NCBI RefSeq assembly: GCF_014066305.1
Contig: NW_023501038.1
Coordinates: 1,467,001-1,531,000 of the forward strand
Source of the DNA: Letharia columbiana
Lineage: Eukaryota; Ascomycota; Lecanoromycetes; Lecanorales; Parmeliaceae
Direction of reading: 5' to 3'
DNA length: 64,000 nt
The position numbers were made by a program, and so were the translations under genes. Within the stretch, counting starts at the first letter, position 1. Each line of letters starts with the position of its first letter. Positions 20,598 through 31,697 of this stretch are shown here, piece by piece. The notes under the pieces are model-generated. The model did no database searches. It was not told the DNA's origin and saw nothing but the letters and a program-made list of their open reading frames with translations.

Positions 20598-23500
20598 ATG
20601 AGGACGAGTGCTCACTGTTCTTCAATCATATACAAGCTCGACTTGATGCGTACCTCTTTATGGACAACACTGCGGGCGACTTCTAGTTGCTCCCGTCCTC
20701 ATGTATGTCGCCTCGTCGCCGGCCGACGGTTACCATTCCCACAACGCACCTTCCATACCTCCCCCAGTCCTCAACGCGAAGAAGATCCTCCGAATGCGCC
20801 TTGGAACCCGTCCGTTGAGCAACCGATAGATGCAATCCAATCAGAACAAACTTCTGTCGTACTAGAAACTACAGCGGAAGACCCCAACGGCGCCTCAGAC
20901 AATCCCCCCAGGCCTAAAGACAAGAGCAATTACGGCTCGGCTTCAAGGAGGGCTTCAAGGAACATCAAGCCGCGAGAAAAGTCACCGCCAGTGCATATCC
21001 CGCCATGGTTCTTAGACCAGAATGTGATACTTCGGGGAGATCGCGCTCATGCGCGGACAAAAGATGGGCCCAGGACACTCATACGACTTGGGGGGCTTCC
21101 CTCGGACCAGGTTGCACATGACGAAGAACAAGCTGTTGCTGAGGATGCTAGCTTGAGAAATGGAGCTCCAGAAAATAAAAAGTCTGATGGCCGTCAGCAG
21201 GAGACTAATGAGGGTCCGTCCTCGAAGTCTCGACCTACCACGCCCCTACTGGATAACATCATCATGCGCGAAATATCCTCAGTTGTATCAGCTGGACTTC
21301 AAGTCTCATCATGGCAGCGTGCAGAAATTGCTGCTTCTCCAAAACCTCACGTCGTGCTTTTCTGCCCCAAAAACGGTGGTTCCTCTTTCTTAGACGTGAT
21401 TGGGCTTCAATTGGCGGAAGAGAACTTAACAGACCTTCTACGGCTCACACCACAAGACATTGCCGAAATAGGAGGCGATTACATTGACGATCCATCAAAT
21501 TTCCGGGGTAACACTTTAAGCTCTCTAGGATACGATACTCAGCTGGTCACAGCCATGCGCTTCCCACAAAGGTCAGAAGATCCCCCTGAGGAAGAATACT
21601 TCGACGAACCGGAGGAGGAGGACATGGATCAAGGTCCGGGAAAATCGAAATATCCCGTGCATGGTCCTGTTGGTGGGTTCAACGCGATCCACGTTGGGAC
21701 CTTTGCACCAAACAGCTTGCAGGACTTCTTCAAACCCTTCGTGTCGCAAGCTGGTTTTCCTCAGCAACCAAAAGTAGTCGGAATGAAGCCTGCTTTGCAA
21801 CTGAAGGATACGACTCCAGAATTGAAAATGACCATGCTTGTGGATACGTTGCTCAACGCTGCGGAAAGCAAGAGAGTGGCAGAAAAACCTGCCGAGGAGG
21901 CTTCGACCACCCAAGAGCAACCAGAAGCGGCAGGGATTTTGAATTCTACCTCCCAGTCTCCGCGAGCTGAGAATTCCGAAAGTCTATATCGTGACGCCGA
22001 ACGCGGGTCTGAGGGTTTGATTGTCCTGATTCAAGATTACCTCCAGATCAACGCGACAATCAACGGCGGCAAATTCCTCGACAAGCTACACGAGGTAGTA
22101 GAGGCAAGGCGCCGAGAGGGTCAAAGACTGCTCATCATTGGAACCGTATCGTCTAAAGAGCTCATGTCATCTTTTTCCAGGCTCGGAATCGACCAAGAGC
22201 AAAGAGATCCTAGAAATATACCAACGCGGACCATCATAACTCCTATCAATGAAGCGTCGCCCGAGCACACATTCGCACGGTATCACAAAGAGAAAACTAG
22301 AGGCATCAACATGCGTCATCTCAAAGATATGCTGCGTCGAACGGCGGCAGTACCTTCCCAGGTCGCGTCTATTATCTCAGACAGGACAATCAACGTCGAT
22401 TCTAAGACGACCTTCTTATCTGGTCTAGAAGAGTCTGTATGGCCACTCGATACAGTCAGTAGAGCTGCGACAACAAGTTTAGGCTTACTTGAAGGATCAG
22501 AAGAAATGACAATCAAGCACATCGAACAAGCATTGGAGATCATTGAATCGAGCGATAACGCGAAGGGTGACTGGGTGGCGAATGAGAAACAGCAGCGAGA
22601 GAACGTGACGAAGTCTACTGGTTCTGCGTCCGAAATAGACTCCAAGGATCGTATGCGAAAACTACGAAAGACTTGCAACGAGCACGAGAGGAAGCTGTTG
22701 AATGGCGTCGTGGATCCTGAGAATATTAGGACCACCTTCGCTGATGTTCAGGCTTCACCACAGACCATAGAAGCACTGAAGACACTGACCTCTCTGTCAC
22801 TCGTACGGCCAGACGCGTTCACATACGGTGTACTTGCCACTGACAGAATTCCGGGTCTCCTACTCTATGGCCCTCCTGGTACTGGAAAGACACTTCTCGC
22901 TAAAGCCGTTGCCAAAGAGAGCGGAGCTACAGTGCTTGAAGTCAGCGGCTCCGGTAATTAATTTGCTGGTACCTTGCCCAGAATCCTTCACTAACCAAAT
23001 ACAGATGTCTATGATATGTACGTCGGCGAAGGCGAAAAGAACGTCAGGGCCATCTTCACCCTGGCCAAAAAGCTCACACCCTGCATCGTATTCATCGACG
23101 AAGCGGACGCTATCCTCGGCGCCCGCTCCGGCGGCGGCAATCGTACCAGTCACCGTGAACTCATCAACCAGTTCCTGCGCGAATGGGATGGCATGACAGA
23201 GCTCTCGGCATTCATCATGGTCGCCACTAACCGCCCCTTCGATCTCGACGAAGCGTCACTCCGTCGACTACCTCGCCGCCTACTCGTCGATCTCCCAGTT
23301 GAGAAAGACAGAGAAGCAATCCTCAAGATCCACCTCAAAACCGAACTCCTCGACCCCGACGTATCCGTCTCAGACCTGGCTTCCCAGACACCCTTCTACT
23401 CCGGATCCGACCTCAAAAATCTCTGCGTCGCAGCCGCTCTGGCTTGCGTGCGGGAGGAATTCGACGCCGCTGCTTCTCACGCCAAAGACACGAGCCAGAC

Positions 23501-23738
23501 CGAAAAGTACGAATACCCCGAAAAGCGGACTCTGCACACGAGACACTTCAACAAGGCCATGGAGGAGATCAGCGCGAGTATTAGTGAGGACATGGGCAGT
23601 TTGAGCGCGATTAGGAAGTTCGATGAGAAATATGGGGATCGCAGGGGTAGGAGGAAGAAGGGTGGATTTGGGTATAGGACGGTCAGTGAGGGGGAGAAGG
23701 CGGGGAGTGATGCGGCGAGGGTGAGGAATCAGAGTTGA
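20598..23738 (+). CDS. Mitochondrial-type AAA ATPase with long N-terminal extension
   Basis: Two exons, 20598-22953 and 23005-23738, joined across a 51-bp GT-AG intron with a CTAAC branch site; product about 1,029 residues. The N-terminus is arginine/serine-rich and low in acids (MRTSLWTTLRATSSCSRPH from ATG 20646), consistent with a mitochondrial presequence, so 20646 is an alternative start. A ~700-residue linker follows. The AAA module near residue 755 has Walker A GPPGTGKT, pore-loop YVGEGEKN, Walker B IVFIDEADA, sensor-1 ATNRP and arginine-finger LRRLPRR, then a VPS4/Msp1-like C-terminal helical lid. It resembles the meiotic-clade ATPases (Msp1/ATAD1, spastin) that pull proteins out of membranes or complexes. 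The substrate is unknown. The intron splits the sequence between Walker A and the pore loop. Confidence 0.88.
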
Positions 23739-24063
23739 GTGGTAGTAAGAAAGGGCTACAATTTTCTTCTTCTTTCTGGCATAGAGAGCGCTTGCATGGG
23801 GCTCGAAGAGCCATATGTATAAGAAGAACTGCACGAGCAATTTTCCGTTGCTGGTGATTTGCCTCCTTGGAAAAATGCTTTCAAGCTCCCGCCATGCCGC
23901 TAAATTCGTCAACATTATTCACACGTTCTCATTATGGCGTGAGCTGAAACGTTCCACCCCGTCTCGAAAAGATTGAAACTGGAGACAATCGCTCGGAATG
24001 CAGAATCCAAACAGCCGCGTCAAGCTCCTTTTCATACTCAATCCCTAGCTTGTACCCAGCGAT

Positions 24064-25896
24064 CTAAAGTCGAATACCTCTAGGACTGAACCTCTGATTA
24101 GCGGAGTTCAGGAGAGCATCACGGATGATATTGACAAGATCAAGTACCTTGATAGAGGCCGGGAGAGCATTGCGGATCGTATCGGCCATTTCCGACACCA
24201 ATTCAGACGGCGTGATGGCGCCGGCGGCATCTTTGGTGTCCTTTTTGGCATCACCCAAAATCAAGTCGCTCGCCAGCTCTGCCATGGCGTAGACGCAGGC
24301 TTGCAACGCTCCACTGACGGGCGCTGGGAAGATACTCGCGTCAACGATTCTTAAAGCATCCACTCCTCTGACTTTCAGCTGCCCATCCACCACGTTTCCC
24401 ATAGCACACGTGCCAGCTACATGATGGATCGTGGTTCCGAATCCGGCTACTCTGGCATCTATCTCTTCGTCAGTCGACTTGCTTGTTAATGATGGGTAAC
24501 CTTCCGGCGGTGATTCGCATTCGATGACTTCTTGCATAGCTGGTGTCTCAACAACGCGTAGGACGCCCCGGACAGCGGAACGTAGCATGACTTTGTCTGC
24601 TTGGGTGGAGTAATACGCTGGATCAACGACGGGAGAATCCTCTGGATTAGCGGACGAGAGCGTTATGCTGCCGCGGGACGTGGGCTGGTAGAGCAGGGCT
24701 GCAGTGGAGATGTGCGAGCCGTCTATGGGAACAGAGCGATTTGGGCCCATTGCCATGGGGCCGTAGGCTACAAGCATCATGGTGTGCACACGCTCCTTCA
24801 ACAAGAGTTGCTTTGACGCGGTAAGTGTTTCTCCATCTGCTTGCAAGGCCGGCAAGAGGGCTGAAGGAGGGACGCTGGAGTGCACTATCCATTCCATTGG
24901 CATGCCCTCTGCATTGGAAGGTTTCTTCTTCCATTCGGGATGACCCAGTGCTGCACCTTGCTCTTGGACAGAAGGCTTGAGCTTCCAAGCTATGCCGAGT
25001 GCGAGATGATCGAAGAGATTGTGTCCAACGAAATGGCTGTTGACGAGTTGGTGGATTCCATGCTTGGCCAATTCGTCTTCGGGACCGATGCCTGAGAGCA
25101 TGAGGAGCTGCGGCGTTCTGTGAGCTCCGCAGCTTACAATGACTTCTTTTCGGGCATGGATTTGGCGGCCGGAGAGAAGTTCGATGCCTGTGGCGAGCAT
25201 GCTTCCGGTAGCGAAATGGTCTTTGAGGTTGATTTTGCGAACGGTGGTGTTGGTCATGACTTCGACGCCTTTGAGGGGATAAGCGGTGCCTGCGGGTTGA
25301 CGAATTGCTTTGTGCCAATTTTCGGTGTATTTGGCTAGGCCGAGGGGGTTTCCGCTATTGGCATCTGGATTGTCCTTGTGGCCGGCGGCATGGAAGGCAT
25401 TATAGACGGTATCACGTAGCGGATACTGGCGGCCTGAAACGGTGTGTATTGGACCATCAAATCCATGGAATTTTTTGTCAGCATCAGGATCATGGTGGTG
25501 CTCGCTGCGATTGAAGTAGAGCATCATTCGCTGGTAAGTCCAACGACTATCGCCGGATGACTTTGCCCATTGCTCGTAGTCGGCTTTATCGCCTCTAGAC
25601 CACATTCCATAATTGACAGCACTGGAGCCGGAGAGAATGTTGCCGGCCAAGTTCAGGATACTACGGTCGGCGAGTCCAGCCTGGGGGACAGTATCATATT
25701 TAGATACTAGATTTGTAGTTACTGGAATGAGAGGAGCCGCCACGGGATTAGTTATTTGTGGATGCTTTTGTTCATCTGGGCCTCGCTCGATAAGAAGGAT
25801 TGACTTGGATGGGTCGCCTTGGTGGAGGCGAGATGCTACGACACACCCCGCTGTGCCCCCGCCGACGATGATGTAGTCAAAGGTTCGATCCGCCAT
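24064..25896 (-). CDS. GMC-family FAD oxidoreductase
   Basis: Glucose-methanol-choline oxidoreductase, 610 residues. The start is at ATG 25894-25896 (gccATGGCG), immediately before DYIIVGGGTAGCVVASRL, the FAD-binding dinucleotide loop. LSGSSAVNYGMWSRG is the second FAD signature, and GAHRTPQLLMLSGIGP is the PS00624-type motif. Near the C-terminus, IHHVAGTCAMG supplies the usual catalytic histidine. RIVDASIFPAPVSGALQACVYA occupies the place where most relatives have His or Asn before Q, and here that residue is Ala. No signal peptide is seen, so the enzyme is probably intracellular. A ~70-residue C-terminal extension follows the usual end. The substrate cannot be predicted; neighbours do not suggest a metabolite cluster. 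Confidence 0.9.
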   Translation of the reverse strand: MADRTFDYIIVGGGTAGCVVASRLHQGDPSKSILLIERGPDEQKHPQITNPVAAPLIPVTTNLVSKYDTVPQAGLADRSILNLAGNILSGSSAVNYGMWSRGDKADYEQWAKSSGDSRWTYQRMMLYFNRSEHHHDPDADKKFHGFDGPIHTVSGRQYPLRDTVYNAFHAAGHKDNPDANSGNPLGLAKYTENWHKAIRQPAGTAYPLKGVEVMTNTTVRKINLKDHFATGSMLATGIELLSGRQIHARKEVIVSCGAHRTPQLLMLSGIGPEDELAKHGIHQLVNSHFVGHNLFDHLALGIAWKLKPSVQEQGAALGHPEWKKKPSNAEGMPMEWIVHSSVPPSALLPALQADGETLTASKQLLLKERVHTMMLVAYGPMAMGPNRSVPIDGSHISTAALLYQPTSRGSITLSSANPEDSPVVDPAYYSTQADKVMLRSAVRGVLRVVETPAMQEVIECESPPEGYPSLTSKSTDEEIDARVAGFGTTIHHVAGTCAMGNVVDGQLKVRGVDALRIVDASIFPAPVSGALQACVYAMAELASDLILGDAKKDTKDAAGAITPSELVSEMADTIRNALPASIKVLDLVNIIRDALLNSANQRFSPRGIRL

Positions 25897-26666
25897 GGCT
25901 GATAGGGACTTCCCCTTTGTAATTGAGATGTCAATGTCCCTGATCAAGCTTTGTGCGGTCAATAAATGGTGTGTATCCAAATGGGATTGTCAAATGCTTC
26001 AGGTCGAAGAGGACCGCTACTCAAATGTCCTCAAGCGCTCCACACCTCAGGCCGTGGGATGCCGACTAACCGCTCGGCCTTACCTTTCAGCGGGAGACGG
26101 CGATTGAACGATAGGCAGAGAAAGATCGATCTACTTTGCCTTGACCAGAGCTCCGAAGAGAGTATGCTGAGAAGAAGAAGAAGACGCTTTGCAAGTCAAT
26201 ATCCATATCTCAAGTGTTGCACTTGTCATCCATCCATTTAGCTAATTGGCAGGCAAGGAGGCTGTCCTTCTGGAAAGCAGCTGCCTGACTGTCTTTTTCC
26301 TTTTGATCAATTTTCCAAAGACCCATTACCTGAGCCATTCTACAGCCCTTGGGCGATGTTTCGTTAATTATCTTATGGGACAAGTAGGATGGACTCTTGA
26401 ATCTTGACCAGCTGCCAGGGCAGGTTCTAAGGTAGGCAGTCATGTCAAGGCTAAGCTAAGCACTATGAGGCCCGCAAGGACCTCCTGGGAAGCCCTAGAG
26501 AGTATTGAATAAGCTTATTTGCTTCCCGCTGCTGGTGCTGGTAGCTGGTCGCTGCGATGTCTCCGGTGGCCGGAATGCCGTCATTGAAACCAACCGACTT
26601 ACTTAGATTACCCTTGCTCGTACGTGATAAATTGTATCTTACTGCATGATAAGGGCGCCGCTGTGA
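25897..26666. promoter_or_regulatory. Divergent promoter region
   Basis: 770 bp between the diverging GMC and Gag1-like genes. It includes a short AGAAGAAG run near 26170. No clear TATA element or coding sequence is seen. Confidence 0.35.
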
Positions 26667-27704
26667 ATGGTGAACGTCCACATACATTGGGGTAGTTCCC
26701 TAGAAGAATCATCCCCACCAATGCAGAACTCCTCAGCGGACAACCTACCTACCTTGTCTTCCACATCCCTAACGACGGATACCACGGAGAACGCGTCCAG
26801 TGGGGGTCACGAGACCCCTTCCCTTTCAAACCCAGTATCCGGTCTCCAGAACAGGACTACGAAGAGACCTGTCACTTCAAAAGTGAATGATGAAGCAGTC
26901 CGAGCTGCCAAACAGCAAATCCGCTCCAAGCTACGAGAAGATTGGTCTTGGCCCCCAAAATCCTCTCCTCCAGACGCTTTGGACTCTCCGGATGCTATTG
27001 CTGAATGGCGCGAGCGTGACTCCGACTCTTCAATTGCTTCCACACCACAAGATCCCAACCTCAATCCATACAAATACGACAGCCCAGACTCGTTACACCA
27101 ACCAGTACTCTCCCGGAAGCGCAAAAGAAGGCGGCGTCTGAAAGAGGAGATGGAATGGAATGAAGGTCTTAGAACATACGTTGAGCGCAGGGATGCCTGG
27201 GCTGGAGCGAGAACACAGCCAATGACTCCGCCACCAACTTTCAAATCTCCATTTGAAGCGCCCTATCCACCAGTGCGGCCTCCCCCAAACGGCACATCCT
27301 TTACCCCACCCTCTCCCCGTACTGTCGTTCCCGTCGCTCCTCCTATAATGTCACCGGATCATCCCCTTCGCACCACCGTACAACCAGCAACTTACCCCCA
27401 GATATACAGCAAAATCATCATTCAAGGCCTCGCACCTACCGTTCCCATAAACCTGAAAGACGTCGTCAAATCTCTTGTTGCTGGGTGGAAGAAGGATGGA
27501 GAATGGCCTCCTAAAAGCGATGCAGAGAAAGCTGGCCTGGCGCACGCAGCTACAGGAGAGGGGATGGGTATGGGTATGGGTATGGGTATTGGTGCGCACC
27601 CGAGAAAAGCGGTCAGGAGAAGTGTGGGAAAGGTGAAAAGGGTGCTGGGGTTCGGGCATGGCGAGGATGGGGGCGGAGAAGGGGAAGAGGGGAAACCATT
27701 CTGA
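26667..27704 (+). CDS. Gag1-like clamp domain (DUF4050) protein
   Basis: 345 residues from ATG 26667; ATG 26721 (MQNSSADN) is an alternative start. Three conserved blocks match my memory of the fungal DUF4050/Gag1-like clamp family: KQQIRSKLREDWSWPP (about residue 85), RRLKEEMEWNEGLRTYVERRDAW (about residue 155) and IIIQGLAPTVPINLKDVV with GWKKDGEWPP (about residue 250). The segments between are proline/serine-rich. The tail has a GMGMGMGMGIG tract encoded by GGTATG repeats and a basic AVRRSVGKVKRVLGFGHG end. In yeast, Gag1 relates to TORC1 and nutrient signalling, but the role of the filamentous proteins is not established. No introns are needed. Confidence 0.7.
   Translation: MVNVHIHWGSSLEESSPPMQNSSADNLPTLSSTSLTTDTTENASSGGHETPSLSNPVSGLQNRTTKRPVTSKVNDEAVRAAKQQIRSKLREDWSWPPKSSPPDALDSPDAIAEWRERDSDSSIASTPQDPNLNPYKYDSPDSLHQPVLSRKRKRRRRLKEEMEWNEGLRTYVERRDAWAGARTQPMTPPPTFKSPFEAPYPPVRPPPNGTSFTPPSPRTVVPVAPPIMSPDHPLRTTVQPATYPQIYSKIIIQGLAPTVPINLKDVVKSLVAGWKKDGEWPPKSDAEKAGLAHAATGEGMGMGMGMGIGAHPRKAVRRSVGKVKRVLGFGHGEDGGGEGEEGKPF
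27561..27590 (+). repeat. GGTATG coding microsatellite
   Basis: In-frame hexamer repeat encoding alternating Gly-Met in the Gag1-like protein. Its copy number is likely to vary between strains. Confidence 0.75.
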
Positions 27705-29216
27705 GGAGCTGGTGGATATGCCAGAGGACACTTGTGCAGTTTGTACAGGCATGGTAAAATGGCGTATCGTTACACATGCATGGTTGATAGCATGTTCGTT
27801 GACAGCAGGCGTCTGGGTTAACGGACTGTAGATACTGATCTTCTTCTGCAGCATATATTTCACACCGTACGCCCGAGTCATCTGCTAATCGCCCCGTTTC
27901 ATCTGGACTCTTCTCCCTTCCCCCCCCTGCTTGGTTATGAACTCACGATTCACAGCTCAACCAAAGAGTCTCATCCTTGATATTGGCTCCCTTTTTCTCA
28001 ACCTTGACCTCAGATTCCATCCGAACTGCCCCACGAACCCGGTTCTTCTCCACACCACTTCTCACCCTACCACCTTCACACCATCCGCCCCCAAAGGTGC
28101 CGCTCGTTCCTACCATTGGTCCCGGGCTTGCCCTTCTTTCCTCCCTTCAACCCCCCCCCGGATCTCTCCCACCTCGACACCCAGCGCCGTAATATCCGTC
28201 ACTCAACCTCGTCCCACCCCCAGCCTCCACCTCGGCTTCAAGACCTGCGCGCTCGGCAAAACTGCCATACCTTGCGGCCGCGGGTACCGAGACCGCCTCC
28301 CCCCCCCCCACACACACACACGCAAACAGGTTTCTTTGCGCCGCTGGGTCGTCGGGCGGGGTCTCCACCACTTCTCCAATGGCGTGCGAGTGTTTGGTCG
28401 TAAGTATCTTGCTGGGGGTCACTTTTCACAAACAAACCCCCCCATTGCCATCTCCGTCCCGTACTCCACCGCCCTGGTCGGATGTCGTATCCCTGATCCG
28501 GCGCCGTCGTCCAGAGAGCGGAAGCCGTCGCGCTTCGTGAGCTTTCACGGCTTCTGATCCAGCTGTTTTCGAACACCCGTCGGGTGCGGGGTTCGATGTT
28601 CTACTTCTACCGGAAGGTGGGTGCGATGGCGGTCGTGGGGTTCGGCAACTGGCATGCTGAGCATGCGGCTGAGGGGAGGGTTGGAGGTGTGGCGGGGGTG
28701 GTTTGCTGGATGTGGTTGGGTTGGGTTGGGAGGATTGGGCTGGGGGTTTTGGATGGTGGGGAGGAGGGAGGGAGGGGGCGTTGCGGTTGGTTTTGCGAAA
28801 GAGATTGGATGGATTGGTGGGCGTGCATTGGATTTTGGGATGCATGTGGGTTGGATCAAGGTTTAGTTGGATGAAATGTGAGAAAGACCGAGCGATTATC
28901 AATATAGTGTGCTGAAGACATGGGGCGCTGACACGAGGTCGATAAGCCATAGACGTTGCACTTGAAGACGCCTTGGTAAGGACGGAGTGGAGAAGTAGGG
29001 AGGCTCTAGGCATTATCGTTCTTGTAGTAACGTTCAGGTTGACAAAATCAAGCTTAGTGTTTTGAATGACGAGTTCAAGGACAATTCTTGCTTCTGAATC
29101 TATTTTGAACTGACTCCTCAAGAGTCAGGAGACCTGGCTTTGGACGCTGCTTTCCCAGACGGCCTTCCTTGCCACACTGAAATGTCCCTGAGTGGCTGAA
29201 AATGGAATTTAGAGAC
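27705..29216. other. 1.5 kb strand-asymmetric region without a supported gene
   Basis: From about 27970 to 28560 the plus strand is strongly C-rich; from about 28575 to 28860 it is strongly G-rich. This leaves long proline- or glycine/tryptophan-rich open frames that I do not trust as genes. A GTAAGT donor at about 28399 (after ATGGCGTGCGAG) and a CTGATCCAG acceptor near 28561 would allow a small spliced gene ending at 28874, but nothing in its product is recognisable. Confidence 0.35.
28299..28322 (+). repeat. Poly-C followed by (CA)n microsatellite
   Basis: A C run passes directly into a CACACA tract inside the C-rich half of the asymmetric region. Confidence 0.75.
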
Positions 29217-29926
29217 CTATCGTTCTTGTTCAATCTCTCTTGATCCTAATTCAACCTTCATTCGCTGGAACTCCACCCCATGAAGGCGGGGTTGGACCCC
29301 ATAAAGATCCAGCGCCCAGGTACTGGGACTGCTGAGTGAAATCATAGGCGGCCCAGTGCGCCACTGACCCCAGGCTTTCTGCGTCGTATGACCTTGCCCA
29401 CCAAGAATTTCGATGCTACCATCAGTAAGATCGGCATAGCGTCCGAGCATTTGAATCACATGGATGAAACCGTCATCGTAGACGTAGCTTATGAATCGGT
29501 CGCAGAAGCGGAAGTTTCGGAATACTCCTCGCACTTCAACAAGTGCCTGAGTGGAGAAGTAGTCGATGTCTTCCGTGTTGACATCGGCACCGTCTCCGTC
29601 AGGCTGAAACTCGAGCAGAAATTCCATACGCGCTGTTTCCTTGACCTCGAAAGGGTTTCTTTTCACAGTCGGGAATAGGCCACTCTTGTCTATCCTGTCC
29701 TCAGGAGAACAGCCGAAGCTTGACTTAGCTCCAAGAAAGTAACAGTCAAAGGTACTGACGGCAGCCGGGTGACAATAGGACTTGAGATTTTCAGGAGTGT
29801 TATCTGCAGCAGAAAATTGCGGATCGAAAGATAGGTAGGCATGCTGCGCTGACTATCAGAAAACACGTAACCAGCAAAACGTGGGGAGCCTTACCCCGCA
29901 ACTGCGACTGACTTACGAGTCGTCAT
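29217..29926 (-). CDS. Unknown 213-residue protein, two exons with 10-nt first exon
   Basis: I do not recognise the family. The main exon 29217-29848 reads QHAYLSFDPQF, then YCHPAAVSTFDCYFLGAKSS, SGLFPTVKRNPFE, ARMEFLLEFQPDGDG, FCDRFISYVYDDGFIHVIQ and STWALDLYGVQPRLHGVEF: a globular beta-rich pattern with no membrane segment or signal peptide. It lacks its own start. A ten-base first exon ATGACGACTC (29917-29926), followed by a canonical GTAAGT donor and a 68-bp intron (29849-29916), restores the frame and gives MTTPQHAYLSF. Total coding length is 642 bp, an exact multiple of three. The presence of the protein is well supported by the long uninterrupted frame; the tiny exon is inference. Confidence 0.65.
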
Positions 29927-30160
29927 GATGAGCAAAGAAGGATCAAGTAGCTATGGTAATGGTAGATAAATGAGCGTGCGAATGATTATAGACCGTATGG
30001 AGGAGGCTTACAAGATTTGAAGATCTGGGGTGATCACATTCGATGAGTGAAGCATAGAGTAGTGAATGAACCCCTACCAAGCCAAGCACTACTCTGATAC
30101 TCATCTGAGACCCATTACAAGGCTGACCCTATGTTCATCACGGCCATTCCCATACATTCA

Positions 30161-31403
30161 TCAGGTTGTCTGGCTTTTCAAGTCGTTCCACCTCCCGGCC
30201 CTCAAAGGATCCAATTTTATAAGCTCAGCAATGTAGTCCTCGATAGCGACCTCTTTCTCAATCGATTCATTTCCAAGATCGCGATATAAGATGCTTAGAC
30301 TAATCAACGATTGATAGATCCATTTGCAGTCCTCGGCGCCATCGAGCATATCACGGACTTTGAGGATCTGTTCGCGGACATAGGTTGACCTTTCAGTTGT
30401 TGTAAGATCCGGTGCCATCGACTCGGCAGCATACTTTCGGTCAAACGTACACATCAGGTACTGGTGGTAGAACCATAGAGATTGGTCCTCAGAACCCGCC
30501 CATAGCGCTCGCTCGATCAGCTCGAGTTCTTGCCAGCACATCAGAGGTCGATAAACGAAACTTTCTGGGAAACCTACTCACCTTCGTCCAGAAAATTTCG
30601 CCTTGCAAGATGGTCTGCCCCTCTCTCATCGAGAAGTATAGGGATCAATTTGCTCCGATTGTGCCAGGCAGAAAAATTTGACAGGTTCAAGTTGATCATC
30701 CTCGTCGTGTACTCAAACTCTATTTCTGTCATACTCGTGGCTGAGCCTTCAGCTTGGAGCGCGATCGACTCCAAAGCTGAAACAACGGTCCTTCGATAGC
30801 CCCAGCCATGGAAATTCCTGCTGTCAAGACTCAGCATCTTGCCTACTAGCGCAAGCTCCTGCTGCCAGAATTTGCGTGCTTCAAGTACTGAAAGAAGCCG
30901 GGTGGAATCTTTGAGGAGCCAGAGACGATAGTTCCATATCCAGTAGCACTTTGGAAACTTTCGCAGCAGAGGAATGAGGAAAGCAAGTTCATCGGAGATG
31001 GTATTCATGACAGTTTCATGGTCGGGACCGGCAACAGCGTTTGTAACTTGAGGATCTGGATGCTCAAATTGGTGCTTGAGTATCAGACGGCGATGGTTCC
31101 AGATTGTATAGTACTCCGGGTTCCATTTCAGCAATTTGGATGTCAGTTCTAAAGTCTTGGTGGTGCACTGATATCCTCGAATCTAGATACTCGTGAGTAT
31201 CGATACGGAAATCCGGTTTATATGCCTACTCCATCGTTCACAGAATCTACTAATCCCTTGTAGTCCTTGATTTTCTGTTGCTCTTTCTTCTGGTCCCGAT
31301 CTGTTGCTGGTTGTACACGAGGTACGCCATGCTGCAAGTTTGCTCGTCAGCGAACGAGATTCATGAGCTTCATGGGGCAATTGCCCTGACATACACTTGC
31401 CAT
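30161..31403 (-). CDS. bet4: Rab geranylgeranyltransferase alpha subunit
   Basis: Alpha subunit of type-II geranylgeranyltransferase, which with the beta subunit prenylates Rab GTPases delivered by the Rab escort protein. Four exons are inferred: 31395-31403, 31230-31331, 30582-31182 and 30161-30528, with introns of 63, 47 and 53 bp. The 359-residue product begins MASHGVPRVQPATDRDQKKE, typical of BET4 proteins. It contains PPTA repeats: LLKWNPEYYTIWNHRR, FPKCYWIWNYRLWLL, DSRNFHGWGYRR, NLSNFSAWHNRS and QSLWFYHQYLM. The splice phases restore these repeats (FLDE|ELELIERAL), which supports the model. The second intron donor, GTAGGC, is weak. The gene is divergent from AMA1 with about 290 bp between starts. 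Confidence 0.9.
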
Positions 31404-31697
31404 ATTGCTACACCTTGTAAGGTTGCAGTGCTGTAGGAAAGGATGCTGGAGGAAGTCACGATGACGTTGCTGCCTCAGCTCAGCCCTACCGTCTTGGCAC
31501 TGGTCTTCTCTTCGCCCAGACACCTGTCTTTCCCCTAAATCCTCGACAATTGACGTCGAGGATCAGGCGTACACTATTCGTTACTAACATGCTTCACAGG
31601 GACTGCTAGGCCTTCAGGACACCCACTTGTACCTACAGTCATTTGTTCAATACATTCATTACGCCCACTCTTTTGCTACATACGCGTTGTCAATGCA
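31404..31697. promoter_or_regulatory. Shared divergent promoter of BET4 and AMA1
   Basis: 294 bp separate the two start codons. The AMA1 side is T/C-rich. No individual factor site is convincing. Confidence 0.4.

Noticed and set aside
24064..27704. GMC oxidoreductase as part of a secondary-metabolite cluster
   Set aside because: No synthase, P450, transporter or regulator gene lies nearby; its neighbours are an AAA ATPase and a clamp-domain protein.
27931..28557. Plus-strand 208-codon frame
   Set aside because: Its openness follows from extreme C-richness and it encodes low-complexity Pro/Thr/Ser with no motif.
28426..29121. Minus-strand proline-rich 231-codon frame
   Set aside because: It is the antisense of the G-rich tract; low complexity explains its length.
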